From contig OZ014413.1 of NCBI GenBank assembly GCA_963965975.1, positions 2,800,001-2,864,000 on the forward strand: a stretch of DNA of 64,000 nt, given 5' to 3'. The translations under genes and the position numbers were made by a program. This document shows positions 1 to 13,800 of the stretch, piece after piece. The DNA is from Xestospongia bergquistia (taxonomy: Eukaryota > Porifera > Demospongiae > Haplosclerida > Petrosiidae). Position 1 is the first letter of the stretch, and the number at the start of each line of letters is the position of its first letter. Below the pieces are notes generated by a model. The model was not told the origin of the DNA. It worked only from the letters and a program-made list of their open reading frames with translations, and did no database searches.

Positions 1-2288
1 TTGAAGGGTATAACGATTCAAACTACTGTTAGGATTACCAGTAATTATTCCATCAGTAACTTGGGAAGCAATTGCTGATCTTACTTCACTCTGATCAAGT
101 AGATACAAATTACTACCAAGCTGTGTGATGATATTATCCAATAAAGAATCAATGATTTGCCTAATGTTATCTTGAACTTGTTTTTGCATACGATCAAGTA
201 GTTCACAAGGAACTTTGATGTTTTCCTTTTTTGCACCTTCTTCTAGTGAATGGAGTAGACTATTGATGAATGTAGGAATCAATGATAGTTTAACTAGCTC
301 TTGTAGACGAAGAAACATAGGGAAGTATTTGCCAATGTAATCATAATGGTCCATTAAATCCTTTGCAAAGGAAGCTTCAGGACTGTTGTGATCATGAGTG
401 GTTTTAGTGTCATGTAATTCTCCATCAGTCCCTGGTATCAATGGATGAGATCAAATAGACATTTTTGGAGATGAGATTCTAAACTCAATTTTAGAAGTAA
501 CCTCATTGATTGAATATGTAAGTTTGTCTGCCTGTATCCAGAAGCAATTTATGTTGTTTAAAGTGTTACCATGTTCAGCTACAGGCTTGAGAATTTTTTG
601 AAGGTCATTAGGTAAATTCTGGAGTAAGCCTTTGTGGCAAGGTCGTTGAGAAAATGGAGGATTAGCTGAAACTTCACTACCCACACTAAATGACTTCAGC
701 AAATAATCTGTTTCAAATAACGTATGCAACAGATCAGTATTATCAATGGTTTCTGGATGAAAACGCCATTGTTGAAAAGGATGATACTGTTTGTTAGGAT
801 CAGGTGGATCAAGACTAAAGAATAGAGGTAGGCATTTGTCAGAATCAAATGAGAGGAACATATTCACATCCTGTAGTGAAAGAAGACCTACATTGTGACG
901 ATCTGTACTCTGAACCAAAAGCTGAATATGCCAAGTGGTCTTGTCGATAGACAATCCTATTACCTTGGCATATTCAAGATTCATTCCAAGCTGGGACTGT
1001 TGTATCAACCAACCTTCACTGTCACGTGGGCTAAGATTGTTGCTCATTTTCTCTGTTACAAGGTTTAAAGACCAGTAACTTGCAGTTAACATTTCCTCCA
1101 TCATATGATGTGTAAATGTTTGTTTGTCATCCAAATCACACAGACGTCTCAAATAATTTTCGTAAATATGATAAAGCAGTTCAGGTTTGCTAACTGGCCA
1201 GAAAATGTTAGCACTTTTCAATAACAAGAGAAACTTGCTATGAAAACGTCCTGAAAAAATGTTCAAACGAACTGCTTCACTTATATTTATTGTATTGGGC
1301 GTTAAGAAAGGATGAAGTCGAAGATTATAAACAAACGTTGACAATGTATTATGAAGGAAGTCTATATCTTTTTCTGTCATAAAGTTTGAAGCAAAATTTG
1401 CAACATGCAAACCAATAGCTAGACTAACCCTAGACACATAAAGAGTTAATCCTGAATGAAGCATCATGTGAGAAATCATACTAGCTATTGTCAGACAATG
1501 AAATATCACTGTTTTGTATGCGTAACATTCAGAATTGGACATAGAACTATGTCTTTGCATTGCCTTTAGAGACCAACCACAAGCTGAGAGGTAGCATACA
1601 GATAACTCTACTGGATGATTACATGCTGTCACCTAATCAATGCATGCTAGTCCTGCTTCAAACTCTGTCCACCGACATGATTTAATATTTTTGTCAATGG
1701 AATCTTCGTACTTTCTGAGCCCATTAAGTTTCAAGCCATCAACTGTTAGATTAGGCCATAAAGTAGAATATGGTGGCTCCAACTGGTCAAGAGTGGGCAA
1801 TAGGGGCAAATTATCTTGTTGAATATACTTTGTGAAATCTTTGGTAGATAAAATATCAACTAGGTTTTAACAAATCCAAGGTGACTTGCACAACCATAGT
1901 TATACGGTAACAACTCAACAATAATATCTACTGCTTGCTACAGTGAGTACATGATTACTTGGGTCTCCCCAAACTGATGATACTAGACAAGACACGCCTT
2001 CATTTACAGCACCCTTTTGGATTTTGAGGACACCTTTAAGAAAGAAAAGAGAACTTTTGTCTTGTGTAAGCATCTCTTTTTGATAGACTTCCTTAGTTAG
2101 AATAAAATGCTCAAGTGCTTTTTCTACATAATCGACTTCTTTGTTTAAGACATAATGAAGATCGTTATCTCTCTCAGCAGTAATCAATTTTATCATCTTG
2201 CTAATCTTCCTCTCGCCCCAAGCTAACTCAAACTCTGCTTCTTTTTCATCAAGCATAGCAAGAAGTTTAGATTCCAATTCTGCCTTTA
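1..2288 (-). pseudogene. Truncated pseudogene copy of the large J-domain protein gene
   Basis: This stretch is colinear with 28402-30720 of the intact gene in the same window and is roughly 95-97% identical by eye. It covers the middle and later part of the protein, but the J-domain half is missing: similarity stops abruptly near 2288. Visible breaks are a CGA-to-TGA stop at 451-453, a Tyr-to-TAG stop at 1633-1635, a one-base loss near 1868 partly offset by a one-base gain near 1933, and an in-frame loss of 33 bases near 2241. The longest surviving open stretch is 451-1632 (393 codons). The copy continues past the left edge, so its 3' end is not seen. A short expressed fragment cannot be excluded, but the loss of the J domain plus two stops makes a working co-chaperone unlikely. 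Confidence 0.9.
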
Positions 2289-3800
2289 AAAAGGGTCTTT
2301 TTGTGACAAAAATATCAAACCAATCAGGTTATATTAACTAAGAGCTTTGCCGAACATAGCTATTGCCTAATGGAACAGTATGGATCATATATTTAATTTT
2401 ATTGACAATAAGTTCTATCTTTGCTAACAATTCTGGTGAATACTAAAATTGAAATTCTATAGTATAATAATATTAACATTTCTCTCATTAGGCCCCTCAC
2501 CTATTTCTTCAGTAAGCAGTAAGTATTAATGTATCAAATTTTTGAAAAAAAGATCAATTTATAATCAATAGATAATTTTTTACCTCTCATGTTTAAATAT
2601 ATACACAAGTATATACAGGTGAATTTCATATTGTCCCTTATTCATAGAGTAGTTGATGCACTCTATTTGATTAAACAAATAGAAACAATCCACAATAGAA
2701 AGAACACATATAATGAAAAAATGGATCGCAAGCGTCTTCAATAACTAAGGCTCCAATACCAGGGTAATCTAGACATTCTTTGGTCATGCACATAGTCTAA
2801 TAAAATTGACTTCACATGGTGTGTTCTTTACAATAGAATATATAAAAGATTACATGTTAATTGCAAACAGTAATAAAGGAGTTAATTGAGTCAAAGTTAG
2901 TTTAATTGAAATATGGTAACATGTAACATCCTTTTAATATACTCAAAGTTGAAGGCATGTTAAAATAGATGCCAGAACGCTAATTGTTTCTATAATTTCA
3001 CTGGTCTTTACCCTTGACACATGCAAATATTATATTGATGATTTAAATCTTTTAGGACCATATATAATGTCAACAAAAGCCTTAGCAAATGGAGTCATTT
3101 GATGACAATGAAAACAAGAAAGAAATAGATTATGTGGAAAAAGCCTACTGCTGCTACATCTCTCAAAAGACATATATCAAGATGGATGCAAAGAAGTGAA
3201 ATAGTGAGCTATAAGACAACATGCAGTATGAAATTGTTGTCTCAGTTTTCTGCCAAGTGGATAAAATGCACCATATTTTGACAATGGTGCTGACATTAGC
3301 ATGTGCATTGAGGAGACTAAAGAAAGTACTTGGATAAGAACAACAGTACCAATTACAAGTATTTATACACTTAATTTTTGCTGAGTTAACTGAAAGGACC
3401 TGTTGAACTTAACAATAACTGTCTGGACTAGGACCAATATTTGTTGCCAATAATGGTCTTGCTTAGACTAGTTTTAGCAAAGTTACAGAACACAATTATT
3501 ATCAACAAAAGTTTTTGTTTGGGGAACCACTTTAATTTTTGCTCTCACAAATTGTTCTAGAGCCACTTTTGTCATTATCCCTTTTACTGAGTTGATGTAG
3601 ACATGAGTTTCATCTGGTATAATAAAATTAGAATTGCAATTATTAAAGTCAATCTTTTGAGTGTCACTCATATCTATTCCACTAGGTTATGCTATATAAA
3701 CTGTTAATAATATAACATCAAGCTCTCTAAAGATTAGAATTCAGATAATCAACACCTACTATAGGTATGATCAGTTGAATAAGTCTGCAATTTGCTAGGT
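2289..3800. other. AT-rich intergenic stretch, no supported gene
   Basis: Between the pseudogene break and the 3' flank of SRCR gene 1 I see only AT-rich sequence. A 62-codon open frame at 3483-3671 on the minus strand has no recognisable motif, no upstream splice context and no similarity to the neighbouring genes. No remnant of the missing J-domain half was seen here. Confidence 0.6.
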
Positions 3801-3899
3801 GTAAAAAAACAAAGAGCTTCCATTCATTGGCTATTTGAAAATACTTAATAGTTGTTTTTAGTAAGAGTAGCTGACAGATAACTGATCATGAATGAAACC

Positions 3900-3905
3900 T
3901 TTATT
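3900..3905 (-). promoter_or_regulatory. Candidate polyadenylation signal of SRCR gene 1
   Basis: AATAAA reads on the minus strand about 220 bases after the stop codon at 4126. The matching position behind SRCR gene 2 (37952-37957) has the same hexamer in a homologous 3' flank. Confidence 0.5.
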
Positions 3906-4125
3906 AATATGGTTTATTTACATTACTTACAATCACCTTAAATGCATTCTAAGAACATTGATAATTTCAATAACAACAAAACACAATTAAATAATCAAAG
4001 AAAAACAAAACCAGATTTATAGTCATAACATTAATATAAAGAAAGATACCACCAACAATCAAAAAATGTAGCGTGTTTTTCACTTTTTAAAAGGTTAGTG
4101 TAACTTGGAAGAGGAGGAAACTTCA

Positions 4126-4841
4126 TTATTTTATATCATCATAGATGCCCTCTATATTTTCAAAATCAGACTTTTCAATAGTAGCACCTAAAAATCCATA
4201 AGCTGGATTATCAAAAGTAGTTTCTACATCAGAAGGTTCTTCCCAATTAAATAAATTAGACCCTTGCTGTCTAGATTCCTGTACAATGGGGTTATGAGCA
4301 GGAAGTGTCGCAAAAGATGTCAGTGCAGCTGATGTATTGGGATCTCTATGTTGATTTGGCTTTCGTATGTTAACTACTGGTTGCTGTAATAGATGATGAC
4401 CTGGTTGATGTTGATACGTGGCTTGTTGTTGCTGTTGATAAGGAGCCAAGTGTGGATTGAGTACTGGAATTTGTACTTCATGTGGTCCAACTTTATTACT
4501 ATTTTCATTGTAGTGTGGTAGAGATCTACAATTAGGTACTGGATAAAGTTTTGGTTGTGTTACATGAAAAGAATAGTAGTCCTGTGTTTGTGGTATAGTA
4601 TTCAAGGTGGAATTTGGAAGTTTTGGAAGTGGCCTAGACAAACCTGTTTTAGTCATTGTTTCAGTAGTATCAAGAGATCCAATTGTCTGTAATTCAAATT
4701 GTTGGGTGTTGTAACTTCTAACATTTTGTCTCTTTCGTTTTTTTCGAATAACAACAACAGTTACACAACAAACAATAGACACAATAATTAGTACCAAAAT
4801 AGAACCAATTGCACCACCAACTGGTCCAGCTATGTTTGATG
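4126..4841 (-). CDS. SRCR gene 1: membrane segment and cytoplasmic tail exon
   Basis: The acceptor AG lies at 4842-4843 and the exon is in phase 1. It encodes about 237 residues: a hydrophobic segment with a GGxxG motif, a basic stop-transfer stretch RKKRKR, then a long tail. The tail contains RPLPKLP (4615-4635), which fits the class I Src-type SH3 ligand; a Gln/His-rich stretch beginning around 4450 (QQQQQ); NPAY (4198-4209), a PTB or endocytosis-type motif; and EGIYDDIK at the very C-terminus (YDDI at 4132-4143). The tail of SRCR gene 2 is homologous but lacks most of the Gln/His-rich part. Signalling roles are inferred from motifs only. Confidence 0.85.
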
Positions 4842-7800
4842 CTAGAAAACAATAAGTAATCATAACTATAATATAGAGTTATAGCATTGCTCTGGTAATC
4901 AATATATATAGTTATTTACTTATGTCATATATCATATTTTATACTTTAGCATTGACTTACAGGCAGTGGTAGGAGGAACAGAAGTAACATTAGAGCATGC
5001 AGTCCTTAATGTTGATATTGATGAAGAATTCCTTGGATTACCTACAAATTTAATGTGACCTCATTAGAACATAAATTGTACAGTTATATTATGTTATCAG
5101 GATGTGTTCTTATCATATAAAAATACTTGTGGATACTATTTTAACTATTCTATACCTAAACCATAAAAAAATGTAAGAGACATTCATATTATCTATACTT
5201 AAAGTAATACCATAATTTTGAGTACTTTTATAGGGAAGAGTTGGCAAGTTTTAACAAGATGTGTTTTTCCAACTTACTACACAGAATTGTGACATCTTTA
5301 GAATGACTACATCCTTGATACGAATTAATAGGGCAACTCTGACAGGAACTCAAGCAAGAAAAACTACTAATACAAGCTAAGTTACTCATCCAAATATGTT
5401 GAGATGAACTACCAGACCTATAACAAATATAGTATACTTCCAGTATAATCTATTGTACTAAACATACAAAGGAAGATGATTATAACTTGTATAGTTTGAA
5501 TATCCCAGTTGTTTACAGAGAACAAGTGCATCATTAGAATCAAATCCATCATCACATATTGTTCCCCACTGTCCATTACAATAGACCTCTACACGTCCTT
5601 CATTAGAATAATTTCCTCCCTGAAGACGTATCATACCAGGAAAAGGATTATTGTTCCAGATCCTTAAAGAATCTAAATTACAATTGAATTTAGGTGTATA
5701 CTATAATGATAATATTATAACTCACAGCAGGACACAGTACCATCATAAGAGTTAGTGTTAGTACATCCACTATCAACGATAGTAGAGTAGGAACATTGTA
5801 GGATAGTGAGATAGTCATTGTTAGGACAGTTGACATCATCCAGTACCATTGGGCTGTAGTCAGTGCCATAACTGAAACATTAACAAATAAATACATGTCC
5901 AAAAAAACAAATTATAAGGAACTAACTCCACTAATCCAGCTCTAGAGTAACTTGAGGCTCCAATATATCCCAACTGATGACAAATAACATCAGCTTCATA
6001 TTGACTGTAGTAGGTATCATCACAGATATTACCCCATTGTCCATTGATATAGATCTGTACTATACCAGAATAATAGGAAGATAAGGTATATCCATTACGA
6101 TAAAGACGTGTAGTACCAAAACCAATATGGCTAGAAGAATCTACATGAACATAATAATAAAATTATAACAAAATTATATAAAATGATGTTGCTAATGAGT
6201 TAATTAAACCTGAAATAAAGTGTTTGAAACTAAAGATTTTAAGATGAATTTATTAACTATCCAACAACAAATAATAATATTATATTGCTTACATATTATT
6301 CCAGAACAAGAAGTATTTGAATTAGAAGGCTTTGAATATGAACTGCTGTAAACTAAAGAATATAATAATGATAATGAGTAAACCTAAGTAATTAGAACAA
6401 TTAACAAATTGTGAAAATTGCTTGGTATAACAACTTACTACATGTGACAGTAACATCCTCAGAGTGGGTACAACTAGTTATTGAAGTTGATGGACAGGAA
6501 TTTCTAGTACCATAACATGTGTCAGAGGAAGAACTAGACATGAAGGTACTCCAAATTGGTTGACTGATATTTCCAGACCTAAATAATACTCAATAACTAT
6601 ATAATTGTTAGGGTATAACAATAAAAAAAAATGAAGCCAGTAAACATATAAACATAATACAAACTTACAAACAAAGAAAAAACAATTTTATTGAAGTAGA
6701 TAAAACAATTTCTATACTTAAACAATAATTACTGTAGATATTTGATACTTTGGTTTATAGTACTTACAGACTTAAATGATCATATTTGTAGTAATAATTA
6801 TATCCCAGTTGTTTACAGATAGTTTGAGCATTGGTAGAACTAAATCCATTATTACATATTGTTCCCCACTGTCCATTACAATAGACCTCAACACGTCCTT
6901 CATTAGAATAATTTCCTCCCTGAAGACGTATCATACCAGAGAAAGGATTACTGTTCCAGATCCTAATGGTATCTACAACAAACATAACAAGTGCTAAAGA
7001 ATAATTTATACACTTACAGCAGTACACAGTAGCATCATAAAAGTTAGTATTAGTACATCCACTATCAATGTTTGTATCAAAAGAACACTGAAATATAGTG
7101 AGGTAGTTGCTATTAGCACAGTTGAGATCATCTATTTTCATAGACAGAGTGTCAGTACCATAACTAAACAGAGATATTAAAAAACCTGACTTACAAGTAT
7201 GATTAAAAGTTCTAACCTCACTAATCCAGCTCTAGAGTAACTAGAGGCTCCAGTATATCCCAATTGATGACAAATGACATTAGCTTCAGCAGAATTGTAG
7301 GAGTGATCATCGCAGATATTACCCCATTCATTCTTATAATAGACCCTTATAATACCATAGAAGTAAGATGATGAGGCATACCCATTAAGAAATAAAATTA
7401 TAGCACCATTTTGAGCAAAATCAGCTAAATGATTAAAGATAATCATCAACTAATTACTAAATGAAAGGATCATCATATATAGTCAATACACATGTTTAAC
7501 AATCTTATAACATTGACCAAATACAATGATATAATTACTTACAAATTAATCCAGAACAAGTAGTCTTTGAATTAGAAGGCTTTGAATATGAACTGCTGTA
7601 AACTACAGAGTAAATAAGAAAGAGTAAACAAGATAATTTATCATATTGTGCAATTAGGTAGGTATATTATAAAATTAACAACTTACTACAAGTGACAGTA
7701 ATATCTTCATAGTGGGAACAACTATTTATTGAAGTTGATGGACAGGAATTTCTAGTACCATAACATGTGTCAGAGGATGAACTAGACATGTATGTACTCC

Positions 7801-10800
7801 AAATTGGTTGACTAGAAGTGCCAGATCTAAATAATAGTCAAATATTTTAAGTTAAGTTGTTAGTGATGGTATTGTGACAGTCACATTGAAAATACTTGAC
7901 CACTTGTTAAAATATTTTAAAAAATAACCTTTAATGGTTTTAATGATAATAAAACTGTAGAAGGCTAAATGTCAAGCCAGGCTTGAAACTCAATTAGTGA
8001 TAACATTCAGGCTGGGCTCAAAGTAGTGTCCAAATGAAATTAATGATTATTGTATGTTTGGCAGTAAAGGTTAAGCTGTTAATGCTTCATATTGTTTCAT
8101 ATAACAATAGAATAAAATATATACAACTAACTAGATATATAAACATAACCTATCATCCAAAACAATTAATTACATAACAGACTGCCAAGCAAAGAAAAAC
8201 AATTTGATTGTAGTAAATATATTGTTTCATACTTAAACAATTGCTATAGATCGTTACTTTGATTAATAGTACTTACAGACTTAAGTGGTCATATCTATGG
8301 TAATAATTATATCCCAATTGTTTACAGATAGTATGTGCATCATTAGAACGAAATCCATCATCACATATTGTTCCCCACTGTCCATTACAATAGACCTCAA
8401 CACGTCCTTCATTTGAATACTTTCCTCCCTGAAGACGTATCATACCAGAGAAAGGATTACTGTTCCAGATCCTAGTGGTATCTATAACAAATGTAATGTA
8501 GCAATTTATTAAGGAAATATTTATAGACTTACAACAGTACACAGTAGCATCATAAGAGTTAGTATTAGTACATCCACTATCAATGTATGTAGAGAATGAA
8601 CACTGAAATATAGTAAGGTAATTGCTACTAGCACAATTGAGATCATCCATCTTCATAGATAAAGTATCAGTACCATAACTAAGCAGAGATAATGTAAAGC
8701 ATGATTATTAGATAATTCTAACCTCACTAATCCAGCTCTAGAGTAACTTGATGCTCCAGTATATCCCAATTGATGACAGATCACATCAGCTTCAGTAGAA
8801 CTGTAGTAGAAATCATCACAGATATTACCCCATCCATTATTGTAATAGACTCTCACAATACCATAGTAATAAGATGATGAGGTATACCAGTTACGATATA
8901 ATGTTATAGCACCATTTTGAGCAACATCAGCTTAATGAGAAAAGACTATCATAGTCTAATTTCTAAACTAAAAGAATTACCATATATAGTCAATACACAT
9001 GCATGTGTATTGACTATATATGGTAATCCTACTCAATAAACTATATTTAATAGGCTTATAAGAATCACCTAACATGATAATATATTACTTACAAATTAAT
9101 CCAGAACAAGTAGTTTTTGAATTAGAAGACTTTGAATATGAACTGCTATAAACTAAAAAAAATAATGATAATGACTAAACAATAATATAATACATTATTT
9201 CAAAAAAATATTTTTGTTTAAATATAACATCTTACTACATTTGACATTAATATCTTCATAATGATTACAACTAGTTATTGAAGTTGATGGACAGGAATTT
9301 CTAGTACCATAACATGTGTCAGAGGAAAAACTAGACATGTATGTACTCCAAATTGGTTGACTGGAAGTACCAGACCTAAATAATAGTCAAAATAACTTCA
9401 GATAAGTTGTTAGAGATGCTATTGTGACAGTCACATTGAAAATACTTGACAACTTGTTAAGCATTTAGAAAATAACCTTTATTGGTTTTGATGACAGTAA
9501 AAATGTAGAAGGCTAAATGTAAGCCAGCCCTGAAACTCAATTAATGATAACATTCAGGCTTAGGCTCACAGTAGCATCCAAGTCAAATTAATGATTATTG
9601 TATGTGATGACAGTGGTTAATACTATATAGAGTATCATATTTCAGTAGAATAAAATCATACACAAGGACATTAAAACATAACAAATGATCCAAAACAAAT
9701 ATACGACTGACTGCCAAGCAAAGATAAGCAATTTGATTGTAGTAAATAAATTGTTTCATACTCAAACAATAATTACTGTAGATAGTTACTTTGATTAATA
9801 GTACTTACAGACTTAAGTGGTCATATCTATGGTAATAATTGTATCCCAGTTGTTGACAGATAGTATGTGCATCATTAGAACCAAATCCATCATCACATAT
9901 TGTTCCCCACTGTCCATTACAATAGACCTCAACACGTCCTTCATTTGAATACTTTCCTCCCTGAAGACGTATCATACCAGAGAAAGGATTACGGTTCCAG
10001 ATCCTAGTGGTATCTATAACAAATGTAATGTAGCAAGTTATTAAGGAAATATTTATAGACTTACAACAGTACACAGTAGCATCATAAGAGTTAGTATTAG
10101 TACATCCACTATCAATGTATGTAGAGAATGAACACTGAAATATAGTAAGGTAATTGCTACTAGCACAATTGAGATCATCCATCTTCATAGATAAAGTATC
10201 ATTGCCATAACTAAGCAGAGATAATGTAAAGCATGATTATTAGATAATTCTAACCTCACTAATCCAGCTCTAGAGTAACTTGATGCTCCAGTATATCCCA
10301 ATTGATGACAGATGACATTAGCTTCAGTAGAACTGTAGTAGAAATCATCACAGATATTACCCCATCCATTATTGTAATAGACTCTCACAATACCATAGTA
10401 ATAAGATGATGAGGTATACCAGTTACGATATAATGTTATAGCACCATTTTGAGCAACATCAGCTTAATGAGAAAAGACTATCATAGTCTAATTTCTAAAC
10501 TAAAATAATTACCATATATAGTCAATACACATGCATGTGTATTGACCATATATGGTAATCCCACTCAATAAACTATATTTAATAGGCTTATAAGAATCAC
10601 CTAACATGATAATATATTACTTACAAATTAATCCAGAACAAGTAGTTTTTGAATTAGAAGACTTTGAATATGAACTGCTATAAACTAAAAAAAATAATGA
10701 TAATGACTAAACAATAATATAATACATTATTTCAAAAAAATATTTTTGTTTAAATATAACATCTTACTACATTTGACATTAATATCTTCATAATGATTAC

Positions 10801-13800
10801 AACTAGTTATTGAAGTTGATGGACAGGAATTTCTAGTACCATAACATGTGTCAGACGAAGAACTAGACATGTATGTACTCCAAATTGGTTGACTGGAAGT
10901 ACCAGACCTAAATAATAGTCAAAATAACTTCAGATAAGTTGTTAGAGATGCTATTGTGACAGTCACATTGAAAATACTTGACAACTTGTTAAGCATTTAA
11001 AAAATAACCTTTATTGGTTCTGATGACAGTAAAAATGTAGAAGACTAAATGATAAGCCAGCCCTGAAACTCAATTAATGATAACATTCAGGCTTAGGCTC
11101 ACAGTAGCATCCAAGTCAAATTAATGATTATTGTATGTGATGACAGTGGTTAATACTATATAGAGTATCATATTTCAATAGAATAAAATCATACACAAGG
11201 ACATTAAAACATAACAAATGATCCAAAACAAATATACGACTGACTGCCAAGCAAAGATAAGCAATTTGATTGTAGTAAATAAATTGTTTCATACTCAAAC
11301 AATAATTACTGTAGATAGTTACTTTGATTAATAGTACTTACAGACTTAAGTGGTCATATCTATGGTAATAATTATATCCCAGTTGTTTACAGATAGTATG
11401 TGCATCATTAGAACGAAATCCATCATCACATATTGTTCCCCACTGTCCATTACAATAGACCTCAACACGTCCTTCATTTGAATACTTTCCTCCCTGAAGA
11501 CGTATCATACCAGAGAAAGGATTACTGTTCCAGATCCTAGTGGTATCTATAACAAATGTAATGTAGCAATTTATTAAGGAAATATTTATAGACTTACAAC
11601 AGTACACAGTAGCATCATAAGAGTTAGTATTAGTACATCCACTATCAATGTATGTAGAGAATGAACACTGAAATATAGTAAGGTAATTGCTACTAGCACA
11701 ATTGAGATCATCCATCTTCATAGATAAAGTATCAGTGCCATAACTAAGCAGAGATAATGTAAAGCACGATTATTAGATAATTCTAACCTCACTAATCCAG
11801 CTCTAGAGTAACTTGATGCTCCAGTATATCCCAATTGATGACAGATGACATTAGCTTCAGTAGAACTGTAGTAGAAATCATCACAGATATTACCCCATCC
11901 ATTATTGTAATAGACTCTCACAATACCATAGTAATAAGATGATGAGGTATACCAGTTACGATATAATGTTATAGCACCATTTTGAGCAACATCAGCTTAA
12001 TGAGAAAAGACTATCATAGTCTAATTTCTAAACTAAAAGAATTACCATATATAGTCAATACACATGCATGTGTATTGACTATATATGGTAATCTTACTCA
12101 ATAAACTATATTTAATAGGCTTATAAGAATCACCTAACATGATAATATATTACTCACAAATTAATCCAGAACAAGTAGTTTTTGAATTAGAAGACTTTGA
12201 ATATGAACTGCTATAAACTAAAAAAAATAATGATAATGACTAAACAATAATATAATACATTATTTCAAAAAAATATTTTTGTTTAAATATAACATCTTAC
12301 TACATGTGACAGTAACATCTTCATAATGATTACAACTAGTTATTGAAGTTGATGGACAGGAATTTCTAGTACCATAACATGTGTCAGACGAAGAACTAGA
12401 CATGTATGTACTCCAAATTGGTTGACTGGAAGTACCAGACCTAAATAATAGTCAAAATAACTTCAGATAAGTTGTTAGAGATGCTATTGTGACAGTCACA
12501 TTGAAAATACTTGACAACTTGTTAAGCATTTAGAAAATAACCTTTATTGGTTTTGATGACAGTAAAAATGTAGAAGGCTAAATGTAAGCCAGCCCTGAAA
12601 CTCAATTAATGATAACATTCAGGCTTAGGCTCACAGTAGCATCCAAGTCAAATTAATGATTATTGTATGTGATGACAGTGGTTAATACTATATAGAGTAT
12701 CATATTTCAATAGAATAAAATCGTACACAAGGACATTAAAACATAACAAATGATCCAAAACAAATATACGACTGACTGCCAAGCAAAGATAAGCAATTTG
12801 ATTGTAGTCAATAAATTGTTTCATACTCAAACAATAATTACTGTAGATAGTTACTTTGATTAATAGTACTTACAGACTTAAGTGTTCATATCTATGGTAA
12901 TAATTGTATCCCAGTTGTTGACAGATAGTATGTGCATTATTAGAACCAAATCCATCATCACATATTGTTCCCCACTGTCCATTACAATAGACCTCAACAC
13001 GTCCTTCATTTGAATACTTTCCTCCCTGAAGACGTATCATACCAGAGAAAGGATTACTGTTCCAGATCCTAGTGGTATCTATAACAAATGTAATGTAGCA
13101 ATTTATTAAGGAAATATTTATAGACTTACAACAGTACACAGTAGCATCATAAGAGTTAGTATTAGTACATCCACTATCAATGTATGTAGAGAATGAACAC
13201 TGAAATATAGTAAGGTAATTGCTACTAGCACAATTGAGATCATCCATCTTCATAGATAAAGTATCAGTACCATAACTAAGCAGAGATAATGTAAAGCATG
13301 ATTATTAGATAATTCTAACCTCACTAATCCAGCTCTAGAGTAACTTGATGCTCCAGTATATCCCAATTGATGACAGATGACATTAGCTTCAGTAGAACTG
13401 TAGTAGAAATCATCACAGATATTACCCCATCCATTATTGTAATAGACTCTCACAATACCATAGTAATAAGATGTTGAGGTATACCAGTTACGATATAATG
13501 TTATAGCACCATTTTGAGCAACATCAGCTTAATGAGAAAAGACTATCATAGTCTAATTTCTAAACTAAAAGAATTACCATATATAGTCAATACACATGCA
13601 TGTGTATTGACCATATATGGTAATCTTACTCAATAAACTATATTTAATAGGCTTATAAGAATCACCTAACATGATAATATATTACTTACAAATTAATCCA
13701 GAACAAGTAGTTTTTGAATTAGAAGACTTTGAATATGAACTGCTATAAACTAAAAAAAATAATGATAATGACTAAACAATAATATAATACATTATTTCAA

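Noticed and set aside
3483-3671. 62-codon minus-strand frame
   Set aside because: No motif, no homology to neighbours and no splice context; length is unremarkable for chance.
4132-4209. ITAM-like pair YGFL ... YDDI in the gene 1 tail
   Set aside because: The two tyrosine motifs are about 15 residues apart, wider than the usual 6-8 (up to about 12) residue ITAM spacing. NPAY and a Src-type site explain them better.
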